From positions 3,906,001-3,970,000 of the forward strand of contig OY725495.1 of the NCBI GenBank assembly GCA_963281255.1: a DNA stretch of 64,000 bases. Reading direction: 5' to 3'. How positions within the stretch are numbered: position 1 is the first letter of the stretch; each line of letters opens with the position of its first letter. The stretch is from Aphrocallistes beatrix (Eukaryota; Porifera; Hexactinellida; Sceptrulophora; Aphrocallistidae). Below, piece after piece: positions 43,726 through 54,076 of this stretch. The position numbers and the translations under genes were made by a program. The notes beneath the pieces are model-generated. The model had not been told where the DNA came from and did no database searches. It saw only the letters and a list, made by a program, of their open reading frames with translations.

Positions 43726-45262
43726 ACCTAATTTCCGGGACGGGACAGAAAAGGTGCCTAATTTCCGGGACGGGACGAGTTAAGATGCCTAATTTCCGGG
43801 ACGGGACGGGTTAAGATGCCTAATTTACGGGACGGGACAGAAAAGGTGCCTAATTTCCGGGACGGGACGAGTTAAGATGCCTAATTTCCGGGACGGGACG
43901 GGTTAAGATGCCTAATTTACGGGACGGGACAGAAAAGGTGCCTAATTTTCGGGACGGGACGAGTTAAGATGCCTAATTTACGGGACGGGACGGGTTAAGA
44001 TGCCTAATTTACGGGACGGGACAGAAAAGGTGCCTAATTTTCGGGACGGGACGAGTTAAGATGCCTAATTTACGGGACGGGACGGGTTAAGATCAGGGTT
44101 GCCATCTCCTCAGTCATAAAAAAAAGGACACTCAGGGATAGATCGAAGATTTAGAAAAACGATTTAAAGAGAGAGCGAACGACAATAATGGCTGTCTGGG
44201 TGCTAGCACCCCAAGGAATTGTTTTGAATGTTTTTAGTGTGCTTCTATAACATATATTGGATCTCTGATCCAATATAATGTTATAGTAGCACAGTTCTAA
44301 AATGAGTGCTGGTGTCCGGCCGTATGTGGTGTACAGACCTGAGTTTAAGAGATATCGGTTTGAATTTTTTTGTGAAGCTGCGGACATATATGTAAATTCT
44401 CACCTAGGGTTTCGATTTCCAAAATATGCTAAATCATCATGATAGCCATTCTAGTATATAATCTACAAGTAAACGTAAAAGGACAAGAATGAGTTTATAA
44501 GAACAAAAAGGACAAAAAGCGAAAAAAAGGACAATAAGGACAAAAAGCGAAAAAAAAGGACAAAAAGGACAGCATATTTTAAAAAGGACAGGTAGCAAAA
44601 AAGAAGGACTGTCCTTTCTAAAAAAGGACGTATGGTAACCCTGGTTAAGATGCCTAATTTACGGGACGGGATGGGTCAAGATGCCTAATTTACGGGACGG
44701 GATGGGTCAAGATGCCTAATTTACGGGACGGGATGTAGATTAGGCATGCCCATGTTATTCATTATATCAATATTTATTCTACAATTCACAATATAGTTAT
44801 ATACTATATGTATAATTATTCGGGTACAATGAATTCGCTTAATCAGAACACATTGGGTCGTGATACTTTGTCCCAATTAAGGAGAATATCCAATTAACCA
44901 ATAGTATTTAATACTAAATTCTATGTATGAGAACTATTCTACTCAGGGGCGTTCCCAAGGGGGGGCATCCGGGCCATATTCCCGAGTTTCTCCGCTTGCT
45001 CCGGTTTAGAAAATTCTTGTGACTGCCCCTGATTCTATTCCTGCAGATTTAAGCAGTTGTCGCGATTAATCGATGTCACAATACCTTAATAGACTCGACT
45101 GTATAATTAGGTATTTTTGTCCCGTCCCGCAAATTAAGTACTGACAAAGTCTCCGGAATGATCCTGTCCCGTCCCGGAAATTAGTTATCTTGTTCGTCCC
45201 GTCCCGGAGATTAGGTACCTAGATTTTCCCGGACGGTCCCATCCCGTAAATTAAGCATACCC
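43726..45262. repeat. Expanded CCTAATTTCCGGGACGGGAC satellite block
   Basis: Arrays of about 24-30 bp units (GATGCCTAATTTACGGGACG and variants) at 43726-44093 and 44644-44750, with more diverged inverted units at 45107-45262. The last arm ends CCCGTAAATTAAGCATACCC, resembling the right end of the element at 8669-8964. A hAT-like element (44094-44643) and a diverged pogo-like MITE (about 44826-45105) are nested in it. Confidence 0.8.
44094..44643. mobile_element. hAT-like non-autonomous element nested in the satellite
   Basis: Ends CAGGGTTGCCAT and ATGGTAACCCTG are inverted. GTTAAGAT occurs directly on both sides (44086-44093 and 44644-44651), an 8-bp target duplication. AAAAAGGACA runs are enriched near both ends. 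It contains a TATATTGGATC..GATCCAATATA palindrome near 44250. No transposase. Confidence 0.9.
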
Positions 45263-45267
45263 TTAAC

Positions 45268-45312
45268 CTCTTGCATTTGCCGAGTGATATCAAGTTGTGT
45301 TTAGTCTACCAC
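45268..45312 (-). pseudogene. Second part of the ghost copy of the 59609-61237 gene
   Basis: CTTGCATTTGCCGAGTGATA and following bases match 59748-59790 of the intact gene. The next bases are the type-1 upstream flank of TRAF-like copy G, so that flank is joined to a truncated minus-strand neighbour. Confidence 0.65.
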
Positions 45313-45378
45313 AAGAGCTAAGTACGTACAGTATCTATTACTTGTCCAAATCAATATGATTTATACAATGAATTTATC

Positions 45379-45386
45379 TATAAATA
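45379..45386 (+). promoter_or_regulatory. TATA box of TRAF-like copy G
   Basis: TATAAATA about 50 bp before the ATG, in the conserved context ATCTATAAATAGCAATTCAA. Confidence 0.65.
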
Positions 45387-45435
45387 GCAATTCAAGAATT
45401 CATCTTTATTTCTATTTCTAATTGAACTGATATTG

Positions 45436-46764
45436 ATGGCAACAAGAACAATACCGTTAGAACCTGAGACAGGGACTGAGTTATGTCGAGTTAAGCTAGA
45501 GGGAGGTTCATTGGGAGGATACAGAAGTGATATTCTAACCGAAAACCTTTCTGAGAGAGAAGGAGCTATCTACAAATGTACGAGATGTAATGGAATAATG
45601 AAAGATGCTTCTATTTCAAGTACTGGAGAGCAATTGTGTGTTTGTTGTAAGCGAGAAGATGAGCAGATAAATCCGTATGGAAACGTCCGTAACACAATTC
45701 TATCATTGAAGTGTGCCTGTCCCTTATCCAAGCGAGGCTGTGAGTGGTTGGGTAGGCTGGAGATTGTGGAAAATCACCTGACTACATGTGGTCACGTGCA
45801 TGAGTCGTGTCAGCTGTTGTGTGGCGTTGTGACAACACGTGATGAGATGGGAAGGCACGTGCGGGAGGAATGCTCCCAACGTGAAGAGGCGTGTTTGCAC
45901 TGTTCGGGAGTGCATAAGGTGTGTGAGATGGTAGAGCATGTGAAGGTGTGTGGGAAGGTATTCGTGTTGTGTGAATTGGGATGTGGGACACGTGTGCGTC
46001 GCGAGAGTATTTTGTTTCATCTCGAGAGTGAGTGTTCTGAAGAGTCAGTTGTGTGTCCGTATGAGAAGTACAGGTGTGAAGTGGTGGAGCTAAAACGTCG
46101 TGAGTTGAAACAACATTTGGAAGAGAATAGATGTCTACACACAGAACTGAAACTCAACGCAATGGAAGAGAATTATTTGGGAAAGAATGAGTTACTGGAA
46201 AGACAAATACAAGAATTAGAGTCCAAGTTTAAAATAGAAATGGACATCAAAAACAGAGAACTCAACGCAATGGAAGAGAAGTTAGATATTTATTTGAATA
46301 AGATTGAATTTTTAGAGAAAGAAGATGAATCATTCAAAGCAATTCTTATCAGACATAAGAGTGAAGTAAAGTGGACTGTAAAAGAAATTCTTAAAAAGTT
46401 TGAACCTAACCTCGGACGTTGTTCTTCAGATTATTATGTAGTTAATTTTGCTGGTTATCAGTCTAAATTGTTCCATCGCACTGATTCCTCAAATTTCATA
46501 ATTAAATTCAGTCCTCAAGATGGAGATAATTACAATTCACTAGAATGGCCTTTCAAAGCAATCTTTATTACAAAGTTAATTTGTCATACAAACTACAAGG
46601 ATTCTCTGATGTTCAAAAGTCCTGTGATAGTTATTCAGAGGAATGAATTCACAACATATGCATATATTTACAAACAAATCGCTTCAATTCCTCTCTCTAC
46701 AGATTTGAAAGAATTTATCAAATCAAACAAATTGAACTTAGAAATTACAGTTCAAATTTTCTAA
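45436..46764 (+). CDS. TRAF-like protein, copy G (intact)
   Basis: 442 residues without introns, starting at the ATG that all copies share (MATRT). Residues 48-71 form a Cx2C...Cx2C knuckle (C48, C51, C68, C71), only half of a RING finger, so E3 ligase activity is doubtful. TRAF-type zinc fingers span about 93-235 (CACPLSKRGCEW, HLTTC, CLHCSGVHKVC, CELGCGTRV, CPYEKYRC). A coiled coil of the long type with LLERQIQELESKF covers about 236-303. A MATH-like (TRAF-C) domain covers about 308-442, with the hallmark DNYNSLEWPFKAIFITKLIC. Members act as cytoplasmic trimeric adaptors below immune receptors; the partner here is unknown. This copy lacks obvious damage and is a good reference for the array. 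Confidence 0.9.
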   Translation: MATRTIPLEPETGTELCRVKLEGGSLGGYRSDILTENLSEREGAIYKCTRCNGIMKDASISSTGEQLCVCCKREDEQINPYGNVRNTILSLKCACPLSKRGCEWLGRLEIVENHLTTCGHVHESCQLLCGVVTTRDEMGRHVREECSQREEACLHCSGVHKVCEMVEHVKVCGKVFVLCELGCGTRVRRESILFHLESECSEESVVCPYEKYRCEVVELKRRELKQHLEENRCLHTELKLNAMEENYLGKNELLERQIQELESKFKIEMDIKNRELNAMEEKLDIYLNKIEFLEKEDESFKAILIRHKSEVKWTVKEILKKFEPNLGRCSSDYYVVNFAGYQSKLFHRTDSSNFIIKFSPQDGDNYNSLEWPFKAIFITKLICHTNYKDSLMFKSPVIVIQRNEFTTYAYIYKQIASIPLSTDLKEFIKSNKLNLEITVQIF

Positions 46765-47694
46765 AACATTTAATTTTCGTGAAAGTATTTCTAACCTAAA
46801 TTTGTTTATTTTTTCGTTATTCTATTTGATATCTAGTGTATAGAATGGAGCAGGGCATAGCTGAGAGTGATATAGGGTCTATAAAAATATCAGAGGAGTG
46901 CCTAATATTTTTCTATTTAATCCCCTAAATCATTAGTTTAATTTATACAAATTTTCAATATTTCAAAACGTCTATTCTTTGAAATGGATATGACCGTATT
47001 CAGAACTAAGTGATAGTGACTACAATGCACTTCCGAAAACCTGAACACCTCAGGACCAGAGCTGGGCATCCTGGTTATTTAGTGGTTAGATGTACTGTAT
47101 CGAGACAGCATATCTCATATCTCTAACAAAACAAAGCGTTTGAAAGGAAATAATCTTAGTTCATGTAAAACTAGCATCCTCAACACTGTTCTAGTAAGAT
47201 CACTCCAAAACAGTGAAAGATGATTTAAAAATTTGGGGTCCAGGCCTCCCCCAAACTACGCCCATGTTCCTATTGCCACCGACGGGCAATAACACATCGT
47301 TTATATTGAGGTCTTAGTTAATATATGGTTAATATACCGTTATGTACATTTGGCCGTTGTATGGAGGTTAATTGTAATGGGAAAGTCGATGACGGGACTG
47401 TTTTTAAGTGACTGCTAATAGAGTGGCCGTCATAGCAGGCTCTACTGTTTTATAATCATGATAGATTAACAATTATTCTAAAACTCGTGTATACATTAGA
47501 CAGCTATTCATATTACTATTTACCATATCTAGCTATTTGACACATTCCATCACACGATATAGTCAATTAAGATTGAAAGACCCACTTATATTGATGTATC
47601 TCATTACAGGTTGTCTTTACTTTGTATAATATGAGTCTATAATAATGGTTTTATCTCTAACTAGCGTATTGAAAGTGATATTTCCACCGAAGTT
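46765..47694. other. Spacer between TRAF-like copies G and H
   Basis: It carries the conserved 3' motif near 46840 and a block similar to 23400-23500 (near 47230). It ends in the type-2 upstream flank (CTCTAACTAGCGTATTGA). No gene. Confidence 0.5.
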
Positions 47695-48969
47695 ATGGCA
47701 GTGAGAACAAGTGTACCGTTAGAACCTGAGACAGGGACTGAGTTATGTCGTATTAAGCTAGAGGGAGGTTCATTGGGAGGATACAGAAGTGATATTCTAA
47801 CCGAAAATCTGTCAGAAAGAGAAGGAGCTATCTACAAATGTACGAGATGTAATGGGATAATGAAAGATGCTTCAATTTCTAACATTGGAGAGCAATTGTG
47901 TTTTTGTTGTAAGCGAGAAGATGAACAGATGAGTCCGAATGTAAACGTCCGTAACACAATTATATCATTGAAGTGTGCCTGTCCCTTATCCAAGCGAGGC
48001 TGTGAGTGGTTGGGTAGGCTGGAGATTGTGGAAAATCACCTGAATACATGTGGTCACGTGCATGAGTCGTGTCAGCTGTTGTGTGGCGTTGTGACAACAC
48101 GTGATGAGATGGGAAGGCACGTGCGGGAGGAATGCTCCCAACGTGAAGAGGCGTGTTTGCACTATTCGGGAGTGCATAAGGTGTGTGAGATGGTAGAGCA
48201 TGGGAAGGTGTTCGTGTTGTGTGAATTGGGATGTGGGACACGTGTGCGTCGCGAGAGTATTTTGTTTCATCTCGAGAGTGAGTGTTCTGAAGAGTCAGTT
48301 GTGTGTCCGTATGAGAAGTACAGGTGTGAAGTGGTGTGGTTAAAACGACGAGAGTTGAAACAACATTTGGAAGAGAATTGGCGTACACACACAGAACTGA
48401 AACTCAACGCAATGGAAGAGAATTATTTGGGAAAGAATGAGTTACTGGAAAGACAAATGCAAGAATTAGAGTCCAAGTTTAAAATAGAAATGGACATCAA
48501 AAACAGACAACTTAACGCAATGGAAGAGAAGGTTGAGTTTTTAGAGAAACAAAATGAAACTTTAATGAAAGAAAGTGAATTATTCCAAGGAATTCTTATC
48601 AGACATAAAATTGAAGTAAAGTGGACTCTGAAAGAAATTCTTGAAAAGTTTAAACCTAACCTCGGAGCTTGTATTTTAAGTCAGTATGTAGTTGCTGGTT
48701 ATCGGTTTCGATTGTTCCATCGCACTGATTCCTTAAATTTCATAATTGAATTCTGGCCTCTAGATGGAGATAATTACAATTCACTAGAATGGCCTTTCAA
48801 AGCAATCTTTATTACAAAGTTAATTTGTCATAGAAACACCAAGGATTCTCTGATGTTCAAAAGTCCTGTGATAGTTGTTCAGAGGAACGAATTCACAACA
48901 TATCCATGTACTTTAAAACAATCAGACGAATTGAACCTCCAAATTACAGTTGCAATTCTCAAGATTTAA
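47695..48969 (+). CDS. TRAF-like protein, copy H (open, one zinc finger damaged)
   Basis: 424 residues from ATG (MAVRTSV). The order is as in copy G: half-RING knuckle, TRAF zinc fingers, long coiled coil, MATH-like end. Three private changes matter. CLHC has become CLHY (TAT at 48163-48165). Twelve bases encoding VKVC are missing near 48201, so that finger loses two of its four metal ligands. Near the C-terminus the IASIPLSTDLKDFIK stretch is deleted in frame between short repeats (near 48918), shortening the MATH-like domain. The frame stays open, so the gene may be expressed, but the protein is probably impaired. It has a type-2 promoter flank. Confidence 0.85.
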   Translation: MAVRTSVPLEPETGTELCRIKLEGGSLGGYRSDILTENLSEREGAIYKCTRCNGIMKDASISNIGEQLCFCCKREDEQMSPNVNVRNTIISLKCACPLSKRGCEWLGRLEIVENHLNTCGHVHESCQLLCGVVTTRDEMGRHVREECSQREEACLHYSGVHKVCEMVEHGKVFVLCELGCGTRVRRESILFHLESECSEESVVCPYEKYRCEVVWLKRRELKQHLEENWRTHTELKLNAMEENYLGKNELLERQMQELESKFKIEMDIKNRQLNAMEEKVEFLEKQNETLMKESELFQGILIRHKIEVKWTLKEILEKFKPNLGACILSQYVVAGYRFRLFHRTDSLNFIIEFWPLDGDNYNSLEWPFKAIFITKLICHRNTKDSLMFKSPVIVVQRNEFTTYPCTLKQSDELNLQITVAILKI

Positions 48970-49189
48970 TTTACATCGAATATCTCTAACTCACAATAAT
49001 TTTTTTCAACGTTATTCTATTTTATATAGTGTACAATAAAGCAGGAGTATAGCTGAGAGTAATATGGAGCTATTAAATATCTAAGGGGTGTGGTTTTCAT
49101 ATTTAACTTTAAAACCCATCCCACTAGTTTTATGAATAATCGAATAACTTCCCGAACCCGAAATGAACCTCAAACTCAAAACCGAGTTT

Positions 49190-50238
49190 ACAAGGATTCC
49201 ACCAGTTCATACTGTTCCCCGATGGAGAGTTAGGTCCGCTTAGTGTCATTTGTTGTCAGACTGATCAGCTGATTTGTCGGTTCTCAGCTCAGACTGTCTC
49301 CACGGGACTCTACGCCGCCACTTCCTCGCGTGGACGCACGTCTTCCCGCCAATCAGATCCACACGGTGGACGAGATCAGCTGTCCGAGACCAGTGGCAGA
49401 ACTGACTCCTCTCTGGGAGTTCTGGATCAGCTGATTGGTCAGCAGACCCACTTCACACCTCCAGAGGTTCTCCTGTGGCACACAGGTGCAGTACAGATGT
49501 CTAGGCGGTCAAAGGGACGAGACCACCCAGACACTTTAAAGAGGTTACGCGCTTCTACAAAGAAGAAAATGCCACCGCTTTTAATTGGCACAGTGACTTG
49601 TTCTAGCTTGTTTGTCTATTTTTAGAACGCAGTTCCAATGAATCAGCTGATCTGTCTGCTGGTGTGCTTTCACTCCTGCCATTCTCTCGTCCTATCTCAT
49701 CTCCTCTACGTGGACGACACACTGACCACAACGGACAGTACGAGACAGTGTCTCCACCACTCGTGTGAGGTGTCTTGCCACTCACGACTCCACTTCGTGG
49801 CTGTCAGATGGCAGAGTTTCCAGCTGATGGACATCTCCGCTACCAACACAAACTGCTGGAGTCAGCTCCTATTCAGATGGATGGACTTGTCCATGGTCCT
49901 GACTGTCTAACAGACCACACAGAACTCAAGTGTGAACTCTCTGGATCTGATAGCCAATCAATATACCGATACGTTACTCTCACACCCTCTGCCACTCCAC
50001 CTCTCCTACTGCCACCTAACACGGACAAGCACATATCCATGGTGAATGGTTTCACTTCTACCACCTTCTACTCAACAATCTACATTCTGTCATCGTCATT
50101 ATCCTATGCTTCATGGTGACATGTGTGCAGTGGCTTGCTGTGTGTTACCATGGATACGAACTAACAGAGCAAGAGCTCTCCTCCAGCAAATGCAGGAGGA
50201 ATGGATTCAACTCTGTAGATTATATAACTGCATTTTAA
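49190..50238 (+). other. GC-rich segment TM-1, candidate membrane-protein gene (spliced or decayed)
   Basis: This stretch is clearly richer in GC than its surroundings and returns at 52640-53385 and 56025-56795. Gene-like signs: an open stretch from about 49215 to 49625; an ATG at 49638 opening a hydrophobic leader (MNQLICLLVCFHSCHSLVL); an open frame at 49775-50119 with TELKCELSGSDSQSIYRY, which vaguely resembles an immunoglobulin-like strand pattern; and, in a third frame, a membrane helix VIVIILCFMVTCVQWLAV followed by a short charged tail ending at TAA 50236-50238. The three parts are in different frames, so they would need splicing, or the gene is decayed. I do not recognise the family. 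Confidence 0.45.
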
Positions 50239-50300
50239 ACTTGCTTAAAATATGGAATTTTAATGAATCTTATTTTTATCAAATGTTTATACAAAAATAG

Positions 50301-50480
50301 TTTAGTTAGTTATTACCATACATCAAACTCAAAATATATACTTAACTCTACGAAAATATTATTCACTGAAGGATAGCTCTTGGGAATCAAAAGCTAACTT
50401 AACTGATTCTACCTTTGTAAAGTCAACCATGCACCAAACACATTTTGAATAATAATACTGTACTGAGCTGTGTACAATTT
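50301..50480 (-). pseudogene. Ghost fragment of the 59609-61237 gene upstream of copy I
   Basis: It matches 59580-59760 (ATACATCAAACTCAAAAT, GGAATCAAAAGCTAACTTA, CAACCATGCACCAAAC) in the same orientation. It is broken off by an inverted-repeat element; after that element the match resumes for a few bases (GATATCAAGTTGTGTT at about 51053). Confidence 0.75.
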
Positions 50481-51046
50481 GTAGAGTGGAAGGGGAAACC
50501 GTAATTTGTCCTAACTGACATTGGAATTTGTCCTAAAATGGAATATGTGCTATAAAATGGAATTTGTGCTATAAAATTCAACATTGGAATTTGTCCTAAA
50601 TACCAAGTACTGGAATTTGTCCTAAATTCAAAGTACTGGATAATCTTGAACATTAATAGAGCGGTTTTGATATGACACTTCCATGTTTGTTGAATGCTTT
50701 ACACCAATTATATTAGTGATTCCATTAATTAATTCCAAAAAGCTTTCAAAGACGTTGTGTCTTGTATTGATTCCGTCAAATCTAAACAATACATACAATA
50801 TATATACGTATATAAACTAGTGATATTTCGTAGTTATCAATATTATTTTAAATTCAATCAACTATGAATGCGAAGGTTTTCATTATTTAGAAAGCATTCC
50901 TGCCCATCCATTGCCAAAATCGATAAAATTACGAATCTATTCGAGTTAACTGTAAATTCCAGTATTTAAAGTTTAGGACAAATTCCAATATACAGAATTT
51001 TAGGACAAATTCCAGTACTTTTTTAGGACAAATTCTGGCGATCCGG
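50481..51046. mobile_element. Foldback/MITE with repeated GGAATTTGTCCTAAA motifs
   Basis: The left part carries five to six copies of GGAATTTGTCCTAAA-like motifs, and the right part has several inverted copies (TTTAGGACAAATTCCA). The middle is AT-rich and non-coding. It interrupts the ghost fragment, whose two halves flank it. Confidence 0.7.
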
Positions 51047-51202
51047 TGGAAGATATCAAGTTGTGTTCTGCCTACCACAAGAGCTAAGTACAGTATATAT
51101 CTTATTACATGTCCAAATCAATATGCTTATATTAATGAATTTATTTATTAATAGCAATTCAAGAGTTGATCTTTATTTCTATTTCTAATTGAACTGATAT
51201 TG

Positions 51203-52444
51203 ATGGCAACAAGAACAAGTGTACCGTTGGAACCTGAGACAGGGACTGAGTTATGTCGAGTTAAGCTAGAGGGAGGTTCATTGGGTGGATACAGAAGTGA
51301 TATTCTAACCGAAAACCTTTCTGAGAGAGAAGGAGCTATCTACAAATGTACGAGATGTAATGGAATAATGAAGGATGCTTCTATTTCTAACATTGGAGAA
51401 CAATTGTGTAGTTTCTGTAAGCGAGAAAATGAATTAGTTAATCCACATGCTGAATTCTTGCGCAACACAATTCTATCATTGAAATGTGCCTGTCCCTTAT
51501 CCAAGCGAGGCTGTGAGTGGTTGGGTAGGCTGGAGAGTGTGGAAAATCACCTAACTACATGTGGTCACGTGTATGAGTCGTGTCAGCTGTTGTGTGGCGT
51601 TGTGACAACACGTGATGAGATGGGAAGGCACGTGCGGGAGGAATGCTCCCAACGTGAAGAGGCGTGTTTGCACTGTTCGGGAGTGCATAAGGTGTGTGAG
51701 ATGGTAGAGCATGTGAAGGTGTGTGGGAAGGTATTCGTGTTGTGTGAATTGGGATGTGGGACACGTGTGCGTCGCGAGAGTATTTTGTTTCATCTCGAGA
51801 GTGTGTGTTCTGAAGAATCAGTTGTGTGTCCGTATGAGAAGTACAGGTGTGAAGTGGTGGGGTTAAAACGTCGAGAGTTGAAGAAGCATTTGGAGGAGAA
51901 TAGATGTCTACACACAGAACTGAAACTCAACGCAATGGAAGAAAGTATCCAGATTTCTGCAAAGAAGATTGAATTTCTAGAGAAAGAAAATGAAACTTTC
52001 AAGAGAGAAAATGAATTATTCCAAGCAATTCTTATCAGACATAAGAGTGAAGTAAAGTGGACTGTGAAAGAAATTCTTGTAAGGTTTAAACCTAACCTCG
52101 GACATTGTTATTCAGATTATTATGATGTTGCTGGTTATCGGTTTATATTGTTCCATCGCACTGATTCCTTAAATTTCATAATTAAATTCAGGCCTCGAGA
52201 TGTAAATAATTACAATTCACTAGAATGGCCTTTCAAAGCAATCTTTATTACAAAGTTAATTTGTCATACAAACACCAAGGATTCTCTGATATTCAAAAGT
52301 CCTGTGATAGTTATTCAGAGAAAGGAATTCACAACATATCCATATACTTTAAAACAAATCGCTTCAATTCCTCTCTCTACAGATTTGAAGGATTTTATCA
52401 AATCAGACAATTTGGAATTAGAAATTACAGTTCAAATTTTCTAA
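51203..52444 (+). CDS. TRAF-like protein, copy I (intact)
   Basis: 413 residues from ATG (MATRTSVPLEPETGTEL). Half-RING knuckle CTRC..CSFC, full TRAF zinc-finger block with all cysteines and histidines seen in copy G, then a short-type coiled coil (ISAKKIEFLEKENETF), which explains the lower length. The MATH-like end carries NYNSLEWPFKAIFITKLIC and ends in ITVQIF like copies G and K. It is preceded by a type-1 flank in which the TATA box is altered to TATTAATA. No lesion seen. Confidence 0.9.
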   Translation: MATRTSVPLEPETGTELCRVKLEGGSLGGYRSDILTENLSEREGAIYKCTRCNGIMKDASISNIGEQLCSFCKRENELVNPHAEFLRNTILSLKCACPLSKRGCEWLGRLESVENHLTTCGHVYESCQLLCGVVTTRDEMGRHVREECSQREEACLHCSGVHKVCEMVEHVKVCGKVFVLCELGCGTRVRRESILFHLESVCSEESVVCPYEKYRCEVVGLKRRELKKHLEENRCLHTELKLNAMEESIQISAKKIEFLEKENETFKRENELFQAILIRHKSEVKWTVKEILVRFKPNLGHCYSDYYDVAGYRFILFHRTDSLNFIIKFRPRDVNNYNSLEWPFKAIFITKLICHTNTKDSLIFKSPVIVIQRKEFTTYPYTLKQIASIPLSTDLKDFIKSDNLELEITVQIF

Positions 52445-52639
52445 AGCATTAAATTTACGTGATAATGTTTATATTTTGACTTTGTTTATTTACGTTATTT
52501 TATTTTATTTTTAATTTGTATTTATATGTGGTGTATTGAATGAAGCAGGAGTGTAGTTAAGAGTGATGTCTATAATGGCTATAAAAATTCAGAGAAAAGT
52601 GATTTGACCCAAACCCAAATAAACCTCAGACCCGAACCC
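52445..52639. other. 3' flank of copy I
   Basis: It contains the conserved 3' motif (GAATGAAGCAGGAGTGTAG, near 52539) and leads into GC-rich segment TM-2. Confidence 0.5.
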
Positions 52640-53385
52640 GAGTATAGAAGGATTCAATCAGTTCGCACTGTTCCCCAATGGAGAGTTAGGTCCGCTTAGT
52701 GTCATTTGTTGTCAGACTGATCAGCTGATTTGTCGGTTCTCAGCTCAGACTGTCTCCACGGGACTCTACGCCGCCACTTCCTCGCGTGGATGCACGTCTT
52801 CCCGCCAATCAGATCCACGCGGTGGACGAGATCAGCTGTCCGAGACCAGTGGCAGAACTGACTCCTCTCTGGGAGTTCTGGACCAGCTGATTGGTCAGCA
52901 GACCCACTTCACACCTCCAGAGGTTCTCCTGTGGCACACAGGTGCAGTACAGGTGTCTAGGCGGTCAAAGGGACGAGACCACCCAGATGTGTCCGCCGAC
53001 ACTTTAAAGAGGTTACGCGCTTCTACAAAGACGGAAATGCCATCGCTTTTGATTGAACCACAGTGACTTGTTCTAGCTCGTTTGACTATTTTTAGAACGC
53101 AGTTCCAATGATATACGTTACTCTCACACCCTCTGCCACTCAACCTCTCCCTACTGCCACCTAACACGTACAAGTACATATCCATGGTGAATTGTTTCAC
53201 TTCTACTACCTCTGCTTAACAATCTACATTCTGTCATCGTCATTCTCCTATGCTTCATGGTGACATGTGTGCAGTGGCTTGCTGTGTGTTACCATGGATA
53301 CGAACTAACAGAGCAAGAGCTCTCCTCCAGCAAATGCAGGAGGAATGGATTCCAACTCTGTAGATGATATAACTGCATTTTGAAT
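52640..53385 (+). pseudogene. GC-rich segment TM-2 (internal deletion)
   Basis: It aligns with 49190-50238 but jumps from GCAGTTCCAATGA to TACGTTACTCTCACACCCTC, losing the leader and the extracellular-like frame (about 350 bp). The membrane helix and tail remain (VIVILLCFMVTCVQWLAV). The copy cannot encode the full arrangement seen in TM-1. Confidence 0.6.
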
Positions 53386-54076
53386 CTTATTTTTAATAAA
53401 CAAATATTTATATATTTTCCGGTTTTCAATATTCCATTATTGATTATATCGTTAATGGCGATAATTTGATGTGTGATTATCTACAATTATCAGAACGGCG
53501 ATATATTTTATGGAATTTATTGTTGCTGATTTTAAGCGTTTTAAAGTGACAAAAAACCTGCGAAATAATTGGAATTATGGGTTCCTCTGACTGTTGCTTC
53601 TCATTTTCGGTTTAAGGTATTTTTTCGCGCGAAAGCTTTTGAAATTCAGGTTTAAACAAGTGAATTTGTTAGTTCAACTGAGACTATAATTGTAAATTTT
53701 GTATTAATTAGTATTAAATTCCACATTTCTGAATCTCAGGGTTCTACATTTTAAAAAAAATCAAAATTCTACATATTTTCAGATATACAATCTCCTATTA
53801 TTGTGTAGACAAAAATTTCGCGCAACGTAAACATTTTGTATTCGTACAAGTTCACAATAATTAAATGATACATTGTCTATGATATTTAGAATATGCTAGA
53901 TTACGTAAAAACAAAGCAGGACTCAAGTAGAGATTTGATATACGTAGTTTTCTTCCATTATATAGTTAATACAGGTTGAGAGGTCTACTACATACTGTTG
54001 TATCTCAGGATATATTATAAATTTTATCTCTATTTTTATCTCTAACTAGCGTATTGAGAGATTTCCACTGATATTG
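53386..54076. other. Type-2 upstream flank of copy J
   Basis: AT-rich. It shares long stretches with 32000-32755 and 56800-57500 and ends with the CTCTAACTAGCGTATTGAGA element before the ATG. No gene. Confidence 0.5.

Noticed and set aside
43726..44093. Regular repeats reminiscent of a CRISPR array
   Set aside because: The units are contiguous variants without unique spacers, in an animal genomic context, and belong to a repeat family also seen at 8669-8964.
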